Of a DNA stretch of 64,000 nt, positions 26,709-34,586 are shown in pieces. The position numbers and the translations under genes were made by a program. The notes under the pieces were generated by a model that did no database searches, was not told the origin of the DNA, and was given only the letters and a program-made list of their open reading frames with translations. Source of the stretch: Corynebacterium sp. TAE3-ERU12. GTDB taxonomy: Bacteria; Actinomycetota; Actinomycetes; Mycobacteriales; Mycobacteriaceae. How positions within the stretch are numbered: position 1 is the first letter of the stretch; every line of letters starts with the position of its first letter. The DNA lies in assembly GCF_019209905.1 (NCBI RefSeq), contig NZ_JAHUTM010000001.1, positions 434,001-498,000 of the forward strand, written 5' to 3'.

Positions 26709-27718
26709 TGAGTCGCCTGGATCTGGCCCCGGCCACTGCCACCGCGCACCCTAATATTGCGCTGATTAAGTACTGGGGAAAACGCGATGAGGCTAATCAG
26801 CTTCCCGCCACCGGGAGTTTGTCGCTGACTTTGGGTATTGCGCCGACGCGCACCACGGTCACCCCGGATTCTTCCCTTGAGACCGATACCACCATCCTTG
26901 GTGGGGAACAGATGTCGGCGAAGGAGTCCGGCCGGGTGCAGAAATTCCTGCAGCTGGTTCGCGAGCGTGCTGCGGCACGTCATGGCATTGCCGCCGCCGA
27001 GTTGCCGCACGCTGTGGTGGACAGTGTTAATGAGATTCCCACCGGCGCTGGTCTTGCCTCTTCGGCTTCTGGTTTTGCTGCCCTCGCGGTTGCTGCCGCC
27101 CGCGCCTACGGCATGGACCTGACTGAACGGGAACTGTCTGCGCTGGCCCGGCGTGGTTCTGGCTCTGCTTGCCGCTCTATTTTCGGCGGGCTTGTTGAGT
27201 GGCTGCCCGGCGATGATGATGCGTCCTCCTACGCCCAGCCGCTAACGGATTCTGATGTGGATGTGGCGCTGGTCATGGCGGTGCTGAAGCCGGGCCGTAA
27301 GAAGATCGGTTCCCGTGAGGCGATGCGACGCACCCGCGAGACCGCCCCGTCGTACCCCGCCTGGGTGGAATCAGTGCCACATGAGCTTGAGCAAATGAAG
27401 CAGGCCATCGCTGATGCTGATGTGACGCGCATTGGGGAGCTTGCCGAGTCGAATGCGCTGCGTATGCATGCGACGATGCTGGCGGCGGTGCCGCCGGTGC
27501 GCTATTTCACCCCGGAGACCATCGCCGCGCTTGACCTGGTGGAAAAGCTGCGCGAGGAAGGAACCGAGGGCTACGCCACCATGGATGCTGGGCCGAATGT
27601 GAAGGTGCTGTGCCGCCCCGCCGATGCTGAGACCATCGCCGAGCGTGTGCGCGCCGAGTTCTCCGGTATTGATGTGTTGGTTTCCGGGTCCGGCCCGGGC
27701 GCGCGCCTGGTGTCGTAA
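26708..27718 (+). CDS. mvaD: Diphosphomevalonate decarboxylase
   Basis: A 336-residue GHMP-fold enzyme that makes IPP from diphosphomevalonate. It shows the signature NIALIKYWGKRD near the N-terminus and the loop PTGAGLASSASGFAAL, with SGSACRS further on. The ATG at 26708 overlaps the mevalonate kinase stop by one base; a GTG at 26705 would add one residue. The next gene begins at the base after the stop. Confidence 0.94.
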   Translation: MSRLDLAPATATAHPNIALIKYWGKRDEANQLPATGSLSLTLGIAPTRTTVTPDSSLETDTTILGGEQMSAKESGRVQKFLQLVRERAAARHGIAAAELPHAVVDSVNEIPTGAGLASSASGFAALAVAAARAYGMDLTERELSALARRGSGSACRSIFGGLVEWLPGDDDASSYAQPLTDSDVDVALVMAVLKPGRKKIGSREAMRRTRETAPSYPAWVESVPHELEQMKQAIADADVTRIGELAESNALRMHATMLAAVPPVRYFTPETIAALDLVEKLREEGTEGYATMDAGPNVKVLCRPADAETIAERVRAEFSGIDVLVSGSGPGARLVS

Positions 27719-28870
27719 ATGACCGGCCCTGCAGACGCCCCGACGGGTTGGCCGACTGCGCCTGCCGACGCTGCTGGTTTCGGTGCCGGCTGCGGCAAGC
27801 TCTACCTCACTGGCGAGTATGCGGTGATGCGCCCCGGTGTGCCCGCAGTCATCGCCGGTATCGACCGTTTTGTCACCGCTACCGCCCGCCAAACCGATTC
27901 GCCCCACCAGGCGAGGGTGTATTCCGCCCAATTCGACGCGGCTGGGCGCAGCTACACAGTCCACGATGGTCGGGTCGACACAGCCGGTTGGCCGACAGGC
28001 GATATTGTGGCCGCCGCTGTGCGCATGGGTTTTGAGCTGGTTGCCCACCGCGTCGGCAAGCAGGAGTGCCGCGCCGTGGATATTCAGATCGAGTCCGGTC
28101 TTGATGATGCCGCGACGGGTCGCAAATATGGCCTGGGCTCTTCGGGGGCGGTCACCGTGGCCGTGATCCAGGCGATCACCTCTGCTGCGCAGGTGCAGCT
28201 CAGTGCGCTGGAATTATTCCAAGCCGCCGCTATTGCCACTGCGCGCACCCGGGCTTTGGGCAGTGCGGGCGATATTGCGTGCAGTGCCGCCGGGGCAGTG
28301 GTGCGCTACGCCCGCATTAGCGACGCCGACCTGGCCGGTTATGCCGAGGCCGGTGCTGCCAGCGTCGGCACGCACTGGGATGGGCTGGTGCTGGACAACA
28401 CGTGTTGGCCCGCAGAACTTGAGCTGCTCATTGGGTGGACAGGCAGCCCCATGAAAACTGATGCGCAGCTGGCCAAAGCCCGGGCGGCCACCCCGTCGGC
28501 GCAGGCAGTGGAGGATTTTCATGCCGGCTCGGCGCAGGTGAGCCAGCAGGTATGGCAGGGGCTTGCCGACGCTGAGCTCGACGTGGTGCGCACCGCTATG
28601 GCGCAGGCGCGGCAGCTGTTGGCCGACTACGCCCACCAACGCGGACTGACGATTGAGACCCAACGGCTGGCAGCTTTGGCCGATATCGCGACCGAGCACG
28701 GGTATGCCGCGAAAAGCTCCGGGGCTGGCGGTGGCGACTGCGGAATCGCCATTGGTGCTGCCGCACGCCATAATCCGCAGGCCCGTCGCCAGCACGATGA
28801 GGTGCAATCCGCCTGGGCTGAGCAGCGCATTATTGCCCTGGATGCTGGCGTGTGCCCGCCTCGGGGCTGA
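27719..28870 (+). CDS. mvaK2: Phosphomevalonate kinase
   Basis: A 383-residue GHMP kinase with the N-terminal motif GCGKLYLTGEYAVMRPG (about residues 24-40), the ATP loop KYGLGSSGAVTVAV, and the C-terminal SSGAGGGDCGIAI. It converts phosphomevalonate to the diphosphate. The ATG follows the mvaD TAA with no gap. Together with its neighbours it completes the classical lower mevalonate pathway; no archaeal-type bypass enzyme is needed. Confidence 0.92.
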   Translation: MTGPADAPTGWPTAPADAAGFGAGCGKLYLTGEYAVMRPGVPAVIAGIDRFVTATARQTDSPHQARVYSAQFDAAGRSYTVHDGRVDTAGWPTGDIVAAAVRMGFELVAHRVGKQECRAVDIQIESGLDDAATGRKYGLGSSGAVTVAVIQAITSAAQVQLSALELFQAAAIATARTRALGSAGDIACSAAGAVVRYARISDADLAGYAEAGAASVGTHWDGLVLDNTCWPAELELLIGWTGSPMKTDAQLAKARAATPSAQAVEDFHAGSAQVSQQVWQGLADAELDVVRTAMAQARQLLADYAHQRGLTIETQRLAALADIATEHGYAAKSSGAGGGDCGIAIGAAARHNPQARRQHDEVQSAWAEQRIIALDAGVCPPRG

Positions 28871-28923
28871 GCAACACTAAACTCGGGCCCAAAGACATCC
28901 CCGTTTTTCTGAGGAGCCCCACC

Positions 28924-29982
28924 ATGAGCACCCCCACCCCAGAGCAGGAATATGCCGCGGTCCCACTGAGCTGGGTGGGGCCGGTGCGGATCAGCGGCAA
29001 CGTCATGGAAGACGAACTGAAGTTGCCGATGGCCACCTACGAAACCCCGCTGTGGCCCTCCTGTGGTCGCGGGGCGAAGGTCTCCCGAATGATTGAGGGC
29101 GGCATTACCTGCACTCTCGTTGATGAGCGGATGACTCGCTCGGTGCTGTTCACCTTGGATAGTGCTGCGACCGCGGTGGTGGTGCGGGATAAGGTGCTTG
29201 CCGATATGGGTGCGCTGCAGCAGGTCGTGGGGGCGTCCAGCCGTTTCGCCAAGCTCATCAATATCAATACTGAGGTCGCCGGGCGCCTGTTGGTGATGCG
29301 TTTCGAGTTCACCTCCGGTGATGCCTCCGGGCACAATATGGCCACCCTGGCCGCCGAGAACCTCATGAGCTACCTCATGGACACCTACCCGGAGTTGGGA
29401 TACGGCTCCATTTCGGCGAATTACTGCACTGATAAGAAGGTCTCCGCGGTCAACGGGGTGCTCGGGCGCGGGAAGAATATCGTCGCCGAGGCCATCATCC
29501 CCGAGCAGGTGGTGCAGGAACGGTTGCGTACCGACGCCAAGCGCTTAGTGGAACTCAACGAACGCAAGAACCTTATTGGTTCCATTCTGGCTGGTTCATT
29601 GCGTTCGGCGAATGCGCACTACGCGAATATGCTGCTGGGCTTCTACCTGGCCACCGGCCAGGATGCGGCCAATATTGTGGAAGGCTCCCAGGGCATCACC
29701 CAGGTCGAAGATGTCGATGGTGCGGTGCGGTTTTCCTGCACGCTGCCCAACCTCATTGTCGGCAGTGTCGGCAACGGCAAGGGCCTGGATTTTGTGGAGA
29801 ATAATCTGCGCCGGATCGGCTGCAAGGATGACCGCGATCCTGGCGATAATGCCCGTCGTCTTGCTGCGTGCTGCGCTGCCATTGTGTGGTGTGGTGAGCT
29901 GTCGTTGTTGGCCGCCCAGACCAACCCGGGTGAGTTGATGTCCACCCATGTGAGCATCGAACGCGCCCAGCAGGCGAAATAA
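28924..29982 (+). CDS. mvaA: Hydroxymethylglutaryl-CoA reductase
   Basis: A 352-residue enzyme reducing HMG-CoA to mevalonate. Recognisable elements in order: LPMATYETPLWPS (catalytic Glu region), GDASGHNMAT (the counterpart of the usual DAMGMN), CTDKKVSAVNG (catalytic Lys), TLPNLIVGSVGNG, and the late His in MSTHVSIER. The ATG at 28924 has GAGGAG ten bases upstream; the longer frame to 28852 overlaps mvaK2. The GDASGHN and YETPLWPS forms differ from the usual class I motifs and, from memory, resemble certain proteobacterial HMG-CoA reductases; cofactor preference cannot be read from the sequence. No signal or TM segment is seen. Confidence 0.9.
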   Translation: MSTPTPEQEYAAVPLSWVGPVRISGNVMEDELKLPMATYETPLWPSCGRGAKVSRMIEGGITCTLVDERMTRSVLFTLDSAATAVVVRDKVLADMGALQQVVGASSRFAKLININTEVAGRLLVMRFEFTSGDASGHNMATLAAENLMSYLMDTYPELGYGSISANYCTDKKVSAVNGVLGRGKNIVAEAIIPEQVVQERLRTDAKRLVELNERKNLIGSILAGSLRSANAHYANMLLGFYLATGQDAANIVEGSQGITQVEDVDGAVRFSCTLPNLIVGSVGNGKGLDFVENNLRRIGCKDDRDPGDNARRLAACCAAIVWCGELSLLAAQTNPGELMSTHVSIERAQQAK

Positions 29983-30080
29983 GGCCGATAATGCCGCCGA
30001 GAGTGCCGCCCAGGCAGTGAATCTGGCGGAAAGTATGGCGTTGCGCCGCCAGGGCTGCCATGGTGTGGCGCATACCAAAA

Positions 30081-30110
30081 TTCAGACCGCCGCTGACTCG
30101 GCGGTAGAGT
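30081..30110 (+). promoter_or_regulatory. Candidate mvaS promoter with an internal inverted repeat
   Basis: TTCAGA (30081-30086), an 18-base spacer and TAGAGT (30105-30110). A perfect 7-bp inverted repeat, ACCGCCG (30086-30092) and CGGCGGT (30099-30105), fills the spacer exactly where a repressor would block RNA polymerase. The repeat has no following T-run, which argues against a simple mvaA terminator. Confidence 0.45.
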
Positions 30111-30172
30111 CGACGTAGTGCTAAACCTGCCGGAACACCCCACCGGCCGGCGCGTTGAGATTGGAAGAGGAT

Positions 30173-31372
30173 ATGACGAACTCCACCGAGGTTCAGGCCG
30201 TGCCGGTCGGCATCGATGACATTTCCTTCGCCACCGGTTCGTACCGGGTCGACCTGGCCGATATCGCCCCGCGCCTTGGGGCCGAGCCCGCCAAGTACCA
30301 CAAGGGCCTGGGCCAGGAGCAAATGTCTGTTGTCGGCGCCGATGAGGATCCGGTGACTATGGCTGCTGCCGCGGCTGCCCCGCTCATTGAGCGCCACGGC
30401 GCCGAGGGCATCCGCACCCTGATGTTCGCCACCGAGACCGGTATTGACCAGTCCAAGTCCGCTGGTGTCTATGTGCACGAACTGCTTGGCTTGCCGCCGG
30501 CGGTGCGCACTGTGGAACTCAAGCAGGCCTGCTACTCGGCTACGGCTGCTTTGCAGTTCGCTGCGGCACTGGTGACCCGCAACCCTAAGGAGCGGGTGCT
30601 TGTGGTGGCCTCTGATATCGCTCGCTACGACTTGGATTCCGCCGCCGAGCCCACCCAGGGCGCTGGTGCGGTGGCATTTATTGTCTCTGCTAACCCGCGC
30701 ATTCTGCGTCTGGATGCCGCCAATGGTGTGCATACCGACGATGTGATGGACTTCTGGCGCCCCAACTACCGCTCCCAGGCGCTGGTTGAAGGCAAGCTGT
30801 CGATTAGCGCCTATATTGATGCCGTCGCCGGTGCTTATGAGGATTACCGCGACCACGATGGTGCTGCCTTTAGCGATATTGACTACTTCTGTTATCACCA
30901 GCCGTTTACCAAGATGGCTTCCAAGGCGCATCTGATGCTGGCGGAGCGGTTCGGCGTGGATATGGATAAGCCGCGCGCTGAGGAAATTATTGCCCCCACC
31001 ACCGGCTACAACCGCCGTGTTGGTAATTCCTACACCGCCTCCACGTACTTCGGTTTGCTGTCCTTGCTCGACACCGTGCCGGATCTGGCTGGGCGTAGGG
31101 TGGCCCTGGCTTCCTATGGTTCTGGTTGTGTCGCCGAGTTCCTCACCGGCGTTGTCGTCGATGGGTATGAGCAGTTCCTGCGCACTGAGCAGCACGAGAA
31201 GATCCTTGCTGACCGGGTACAGCTTGATGACCCGACCTATTACGCACTGCAGCAGCGCACTATCGACGATCCCGGTAACTACGCCAACTCCGGCGAGGGC
31301 CTGCTAGAAGGCACCGGGCCGTTTGCCTGGACCGGTGTGGAGGGCCACCGCCGTAGGTACTCCCGCCGCTGA
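30173..31372 (+). CDS. mvaS: Hydroxymethylglutaryl-CoA synthase
   Basis: A 399-residue thiolase-fold enzyme condensing acetyl-CoA and acetoacetyl-CoA to HMG-CoA. It has VGIDDISFATGSYRVDL at the N-terminus, catalytic Glu in ATETGIDQSKS (about residue 88), nucleophile Cys120 in LKQACYSATAALQ, and the His of DYFCYHQPFTKMA. The ATG at 30173 sits just after GGAAGAGG; TTG 30155 is an in-frame alternative. It is separated from mvaA by 190 bases containing its own candidate promoter, so it may be expressed independently. No thiolase gene is in the window. Confidence 0.93.
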   Translation: MTNSTEVQAVPVGIDDISFATGSYRVDLADIAPRLGAEPAKYHKGLGQEQMSVVGADEDPVTMAAAAAAPLIERHGAEGIRTLMFATETGIDQSKSAGVYVHELLGLPPAVRTVELKQACYSATAALQFAAALVTRNPKERVLVVASDIARYDLDSAAEPTQGAGAVAFIVSANPRILRLDAANGVHTDDVMDFWRPNYRSQALVEGKLSISAYIDAVAGAYEDYRDHDGAAFSDIDYFCYHQPFTKMASKAHLMLAERFGVDMDKPRAEEIIAPTTGYNRRVGNSYTASTYFGLLSLLDTVPDLAGRRVALASYGSGCVAEFLTGVVVDGYEQFLRTEQHEKILADRVQLDDPTYYALQQRTIDDPGNYANSGEGLLEGTGPFAWTGVEGHRRRYSRR

Positions 31373-31424
31373 TATACCCCTTTACACGCGGTACCCCCTG
31401 TTTTTACCCCTATCGAAAATTGGG

Positions 31425-31463
31425 GGAACCGTCCCTGGCCCTCGTGGCGTCTAAGTGGCGACA
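31425..31463 (+). promoter_or_regulatory. Candidate SigM-type ECF promoter of the 31492-33442 locus
   Basis: GGAAC (31425-31429), an 18-base spacer and CGTCTAA (31448-31454). The 39-base block aligns without gaps to 13407-13445 upstream of the esx pair: GGAACCGT and CTCGTGGCGTC are identical in both, as is the final GACA. This is the main sequence evidence linking the downstream genes to the type VII system. The downstream GTG start is 29 bases beyond the block. Confidence 0.6.
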
Positions 31464-31491
31464 CCACTAATCGACGGGTCAGGGGGAACTC

Positions 31492-31821
31492 GTGGACGAG
31501 TTATATATTTCCGCACCAGCGGTACGCCGGATCGCCACGGAACTGAGCAATCGCGGCGATCGACACGCTGCTTTATGGCGGGCGGTGCCGCCGCTGCGGC
31601 CCAGCGCTACTGGCGCCGGGTTTGCCGGACATGGTGCCCGCCTAGCCGCCGGGATTGATCGGCTGCGTGAGCGGGGCTACATCAACTCCACGCGGATGGC
31701 CGAGCATGGCCCGGCCGTTGCCGACCAATGCGGCCAGTGCGCGCGTACCGACGCTGACCAGGGCGAGCAGCATAGCCGCAGCAGCGCCCAGATCGGTGGT
31801 GTGTCATGGCCGCACCACTGA
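31492..31821 (+). CDS. Small helical protein, possible type VII secretion-associated protein
   Basis: A 109-residue protein without a signal peptide or TM helix. It starts with a GTG that has a GGGGG SD (31482-31486), like the type VII genes. The N-terminal half (LYISAPAVRRIATELSNRG through GARLAAGIDRLRERG) has the heptad spacing of a helical hairpin and resembles EspC/DUF2580 or WXG100 proteins in size and position of helices, but no WXG motif is present. The C-terminal third is His/Gln-rich. It is first in an operon with a Pro-rich gene (16-base overlap). The family assignment is inference; the coding status is supported by promoter, SD and operon structure. Confidence 0.55.
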   Translation: MDELYISAPAVRRIATELSNRGDRHAALWRAVPPLRPSATGAGFAGHGARLAAGIDRLRERGYINSTRMAEHGPAVADQCGQCARTDADQGEQHSRSSAQIGGVSWPHH

Positions 31822-33230
31822 TAAGCCGAGGCCTGGTCAAGCTGGTTGAGGTATGCGTCAAAATCGACGCTGTTGCCACCGCGGCGGGGGTGCTGTCGCG
31901 GGCTGCTGAGGCCGCGCCTGAATTATTGGAGCGGGCCGCGCATATCAACGGTTTTGCCCCGAGTGTGTTCGTCTCGGTTGCGGACACACTGCTCGACGGT
32001 GCGGGCCAGGCTGATTCGGAATCTCATGTGGACTTCTCCGGTGTGGCTGGAGCAGCTGCTGAGGCGATGGAAAACGCTGTTGCGGCAGCTACTGGGCAGT
32101 GCCAGCAGCAATGGTCAGCCGGTGGGGGCGTGGGCATGGATTTACGCACTGTTGCGCAGCTCATCACCACCGTGTGTGAGGATTCCGACGCCACGATGGA
32201 GCAAGCAGTAGCCGCCGGGGCGGCGATTGCCGCGACCGCCCAGGCGATGGTGGGTACCCCTGGGGCGGGCCGGGCAGTGGCTGTGGCGTGTGCTCAGTTG
32301 GTGAAGCAATTGCTGGTTTTTATTGATGCAGTGATCGCATCGCGTGATGAGTGTGTGGAGTCGCTTCTTGATGAGGCGTCACGCTGCGTTGATGAGGCGG
32401 TATGTGAACCAGTGGAGCCATGCCCGCAGGTGGTGCAGGCACCGCAGTGCCCGCAGTCCCCGATATCCCCTTCGGAACCGACACCTGCCGCGCCGACCGC
32501 GCCGACCGCGCCGCCCGTGTCGCCTGCGCCGGCCGCACCGACTATGCCCGCGCAGGTGCCGCAGACTCCTTCGGCACCGCAACCCGTACCCGATGGGCAG
32601 CAGCCGATTTGCCCAACCCAACCGCAGGTACCACTCGTCCCGCAGCAACCTGTCGCACCCCACAGTGCAGGCGAACCCCACAATCCGGTACTGCCCGCGC
32701 CACCGCCGGCAACAGGGTCGCCGCAGGAGCAGCAACCATGCCCGGTTATGCCGTGTGTGGCAGGAGCTGTTGGTGCCGTGGCTGGGGCAGTGGTGATAGC
32801 AGCTGAGGTGGCTGGCCGCGTAGCCGCAGAGGTTGCGGTATCGGCTGCTGCGACACTCGAGGCGGAATGTTTTCTCGACTTGTCGATGCCGGAGTGCCCG
32901 GAGCCACACCACGAACCAGCGCCTGAACCTGAGCCGATTCCCAAACCGGCACCAGAACCTGAGCCAGAACCTGAGCCTGAGCCAGAACCTGAGCCTGATT
33001 TTTCTGATGTTGTCGAGCCGCCACCACCGGCAGGCAAGGTAGCCCACTACGGCACCGGCGATAACACCGAACCGGAAGAGCACACAGCCGACACTCCCGC
33101 GCCTGCACCTGACCCCGCGCCCGCACCTGCCCGCGCACCAGAGCCGAAACTCACCGCTGATCCTGAGCCCACTGGTGAACACGCACCTGGGCATCGTTCT
33201 GTCGACATGCCGAAAGTGAGCCAGTGGTAG
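31806..33230 (+). CDS. Large Cys-containing, Pro/Glu-repeat protein, candidate type VII substrate
   Basis: A 474-residue protein of unknown family. Residues ~1-195 are Ala-rich and helical (LVKLVEVCVKIDAVATAAG at the start), with no Sec signal. Residues ~200-310 are dominated by Pro, Ala and Gln. Residues ~320-360 form another Ala/Val-rich helical block. Residues ~365-400 contain a PEPEPEP-type tandem repeat, and the rest is Pro/Ala/Asp-rich. About 15 cysteines are spread along it, unusual for a cytosolic actinobacterial protein. The long disordered Pro-rich tail after a helical N-terminal domain recalls Esp-type and PE/PPE-like ESX substrates, but this is analogy only. It overlaps the preceding gene by 16 bases. 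Confidence 0.6.
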   Translation: MAAPLISRGLVKLVEVCVKIDAVATAAGVLSRAAEAAPELLERAAHINGFAPSVFVSVADTLLDGAGQADSESHVDFSGVAGAAAEAMENAVAAATGQCQQQWSAGGGVGMDLRTVAQLITTVCEDSDATMEQAVAAGAAIAATAQAMVGTPGAGRAVAVACAQLVKQLLVFIDAVIASRDECVESLLDEASRCVDEAVCEPVEPCPQVVQAPQCPQSPISPSEPTPAAPTAPTAPPVSPAPAAPTMPAQVPQTPSAPQPVPDGQQPICPTQPQVPLVPQQPVAPHSAGEPHNPVLPAPPPATGSPQEQQPCPVMPCVAGAVGAVAGAVVIAAEVAGRVAAEVAVSAAATLEAECFLDLSMPECPEPHHEPAPEPEPIPKPAPEPEPEPEPEPEPEPDFSDVVEPPPPAGKVAHYGTGDNTEPEEHTADTPAPAPDPAPAPARAPEPKLTADPEPTGEHAPGHRSVDMPKVSQW

Positions 33231-33232
33231 TC

Positions 33233-33442
33233 ATGCCCGATAACCACCGCGCCAACTTCGACGACATCATGCGCACCTACCGGTCCCAGATGGGTCTCCA
33301 CCAACGTCGCTGGGAAAAGGCCCTCGCCGAGACCCGCCGCAGCCTCACCCGCGCCAATAACCACGGCCAGCCCACACCGTCGGCAAGCACCACCACAACC
33401 CAGCCCACCGCAGGCGCAGTGCGGCGCATCTCCAGCGGCTAA
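33233..33442 (+). CDS. Small basic protein, third gene of the locus, unknown function
   Basis: A 69-residue protein with a charged N-terminal helix (DDIMRTYRSQMGLHQRRWEKALAE) and a Thr/Pro-rich tail; no signal or TM segment. The ATG at 33233 lies two bases after the stop of the Pro-rich gene; an in-frame GTG at 33224 is an alternative. The tight spacing indicates the same transcript. I do not recognise it. Confidence 0.5.
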   Translation: MPDNHRANFDDIMRTYRSQMGLHQRRWEKALAETRRSLTRANNHGQPTPSASTTTTQPTAGAVRRISSG

Positions 33443-33457
33443 CCGCTAGACATGGCA

Positions 33458-33493
33458 ACGGCCGCGCGCGGGATAGCCCACACACGCGGCCGT
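33458..33493. terminator. Hairpin between convergent genes
   Basis: Nine-base arms ACGGCCGCG (33458-33466) and CGCGGCCGT (33485-33493) around an 18-base loop that can form a further short stem. It lies between two convergent genes and could terminate both, although the T-run is poor. Confidence 0.45.
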
Positions 33494-33519
33494 GAAACCT
33501 GAAACTACAAACCTACGAG

Positions 33520-34377
33520 TTAGTCGTCCTTGCTCTCATCGTCATCACTGGAAGCACCGGGGACAAGAATGGTCTCACGCAAGAACTCAACGGACTGGCC
33601 CTTGGAGTTTTTGATCTTCTCCGACGGATCGGAAAAACCGGCGTAATCATCAAGACCGGCGATGACCTCCAGAATCCAGCCGGTAAGAATAGCCCGGGCG
33701 AACTCCCGCTTCTTACGATCCGAAGAGGTCACACCAAGCAAGCGTCGCAGCAACGGCGACTCAGAGAAATCATTTTGCTCAGTGTCTTCAATCTTGCGGT
33801 AACAGACATCGCCAGCCCATTTCACAGCCATCCGGGCGGGGTTGCCGCGGTCGAGCCACTCATTATCCTCCGGGGCCAAAATCAGGCCCGGGGCATGAAT
33901 ATTAGTGGCGGCAGCATCCGCCGGCGGGGCCGTATTGGCCGGGTAGACACACGCCACACCGGCAACATGGTCACGGCCCGCAGCAGCCAGGGCGGCGCAA
34001 CCAGCACCCATGCCATGACCTGCGAAACCAATCTTCGACGGATGCACGGTCACCTCACCGGTGCCCAAACGCACACCCGCAAGAACCTGCAGCGCAGACT
34101 CCATATCGGCGGCCAGGCCGCGATGGTCAGCCAGGAAGCCGTTCTCGGTGTCGGGGGCGGCCACACAAATACCCCAGGACGCCAGGTGGCGCAGGGTTGC
34201 GTGGTAATTCTGCACCGGTTCACGCCAATCATGGCCCCACACAATGGCAGGCAGGTTAGTGCCTTCATCCGGGGTGTAGACCGCGCCGGGCAGGCCAACA
34301 TAGGAAAGATCGCCGACCAGCACATTATGCGGGCCGCGCTTCGACAGCTTGGATACGAGTTTGTTCAGGTTTGCCAC
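33520..34377 (-). CDS. Alpha/beta-hydrolase-fold protein lacking the nucleophile serine
   Basis: A 285-residue protein of dienelactone-hydrolase/chlorophyllase type: PAIVWGHDW near residue 44-52, SWGICVAAPDTENG, and the nucleophile elbow at 120-124, which reads G-H-G-M-G so that the expected Ser is Gly122. A Ser/Asp-rich acidic tail ends the protein. I start at GTG 34377 because TATGCT (complement strand) lies six bases upstream, giving a leaderless transcript; the frame extends to 34485 but looks non-coding. Unless another residue serves as nucleophile it is probably not a conventional esterase. Divergent from glmS. Confidence 0.75.
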   Translation of the reverse strand: MANLNKLVSKLSKRGPHNVLVGDLSYVGLPGAVYTPDEGTNLPAIVWGHDWREPVQNYHATLRHLASWGICVAAPDTENGFLADHRGLAADMESALQVLAGVRLGTGEVTVHPSKIGFAGHGMGAGCAALAAAGRDHVAGVACVYPANTAPPADAAATNIHAPGLILAPEDNEWLDRGNPARMAVKWAGDVCYRKIEDTEQNDFSESPLLRRLLGVTSSDRKKREFARAILTGWILEVIAGLDDYAGFSDPSEKIKNSKGQSVEFLRETILVPGASSDDDESKDD

Positions 34378-34586
34378 GTGGCCAGCATAACGATTCCACC
34401 CCTTGTTCGTGATTCCTTGGGTCAAGGGGGCGGGGCGCGCCCACAATAATTGGGATATTTCGCACGCCCCAGCGGCGGCGCGCACCGCTGATACGCAGCA
34501 TGAAATAGGCGAACACCGTCGCTGATGAGTGACGCGGCCTCTACAGGGTTCACTTAGGACCGCGCCGGGTGGTTATTCTTAGGGCC

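Noticed and set aside
29753..31195. 480-residue open frame antisense to mvaA and mvaS
   Set aside because: Covers two recognised genes on the other strand and has no start signal.
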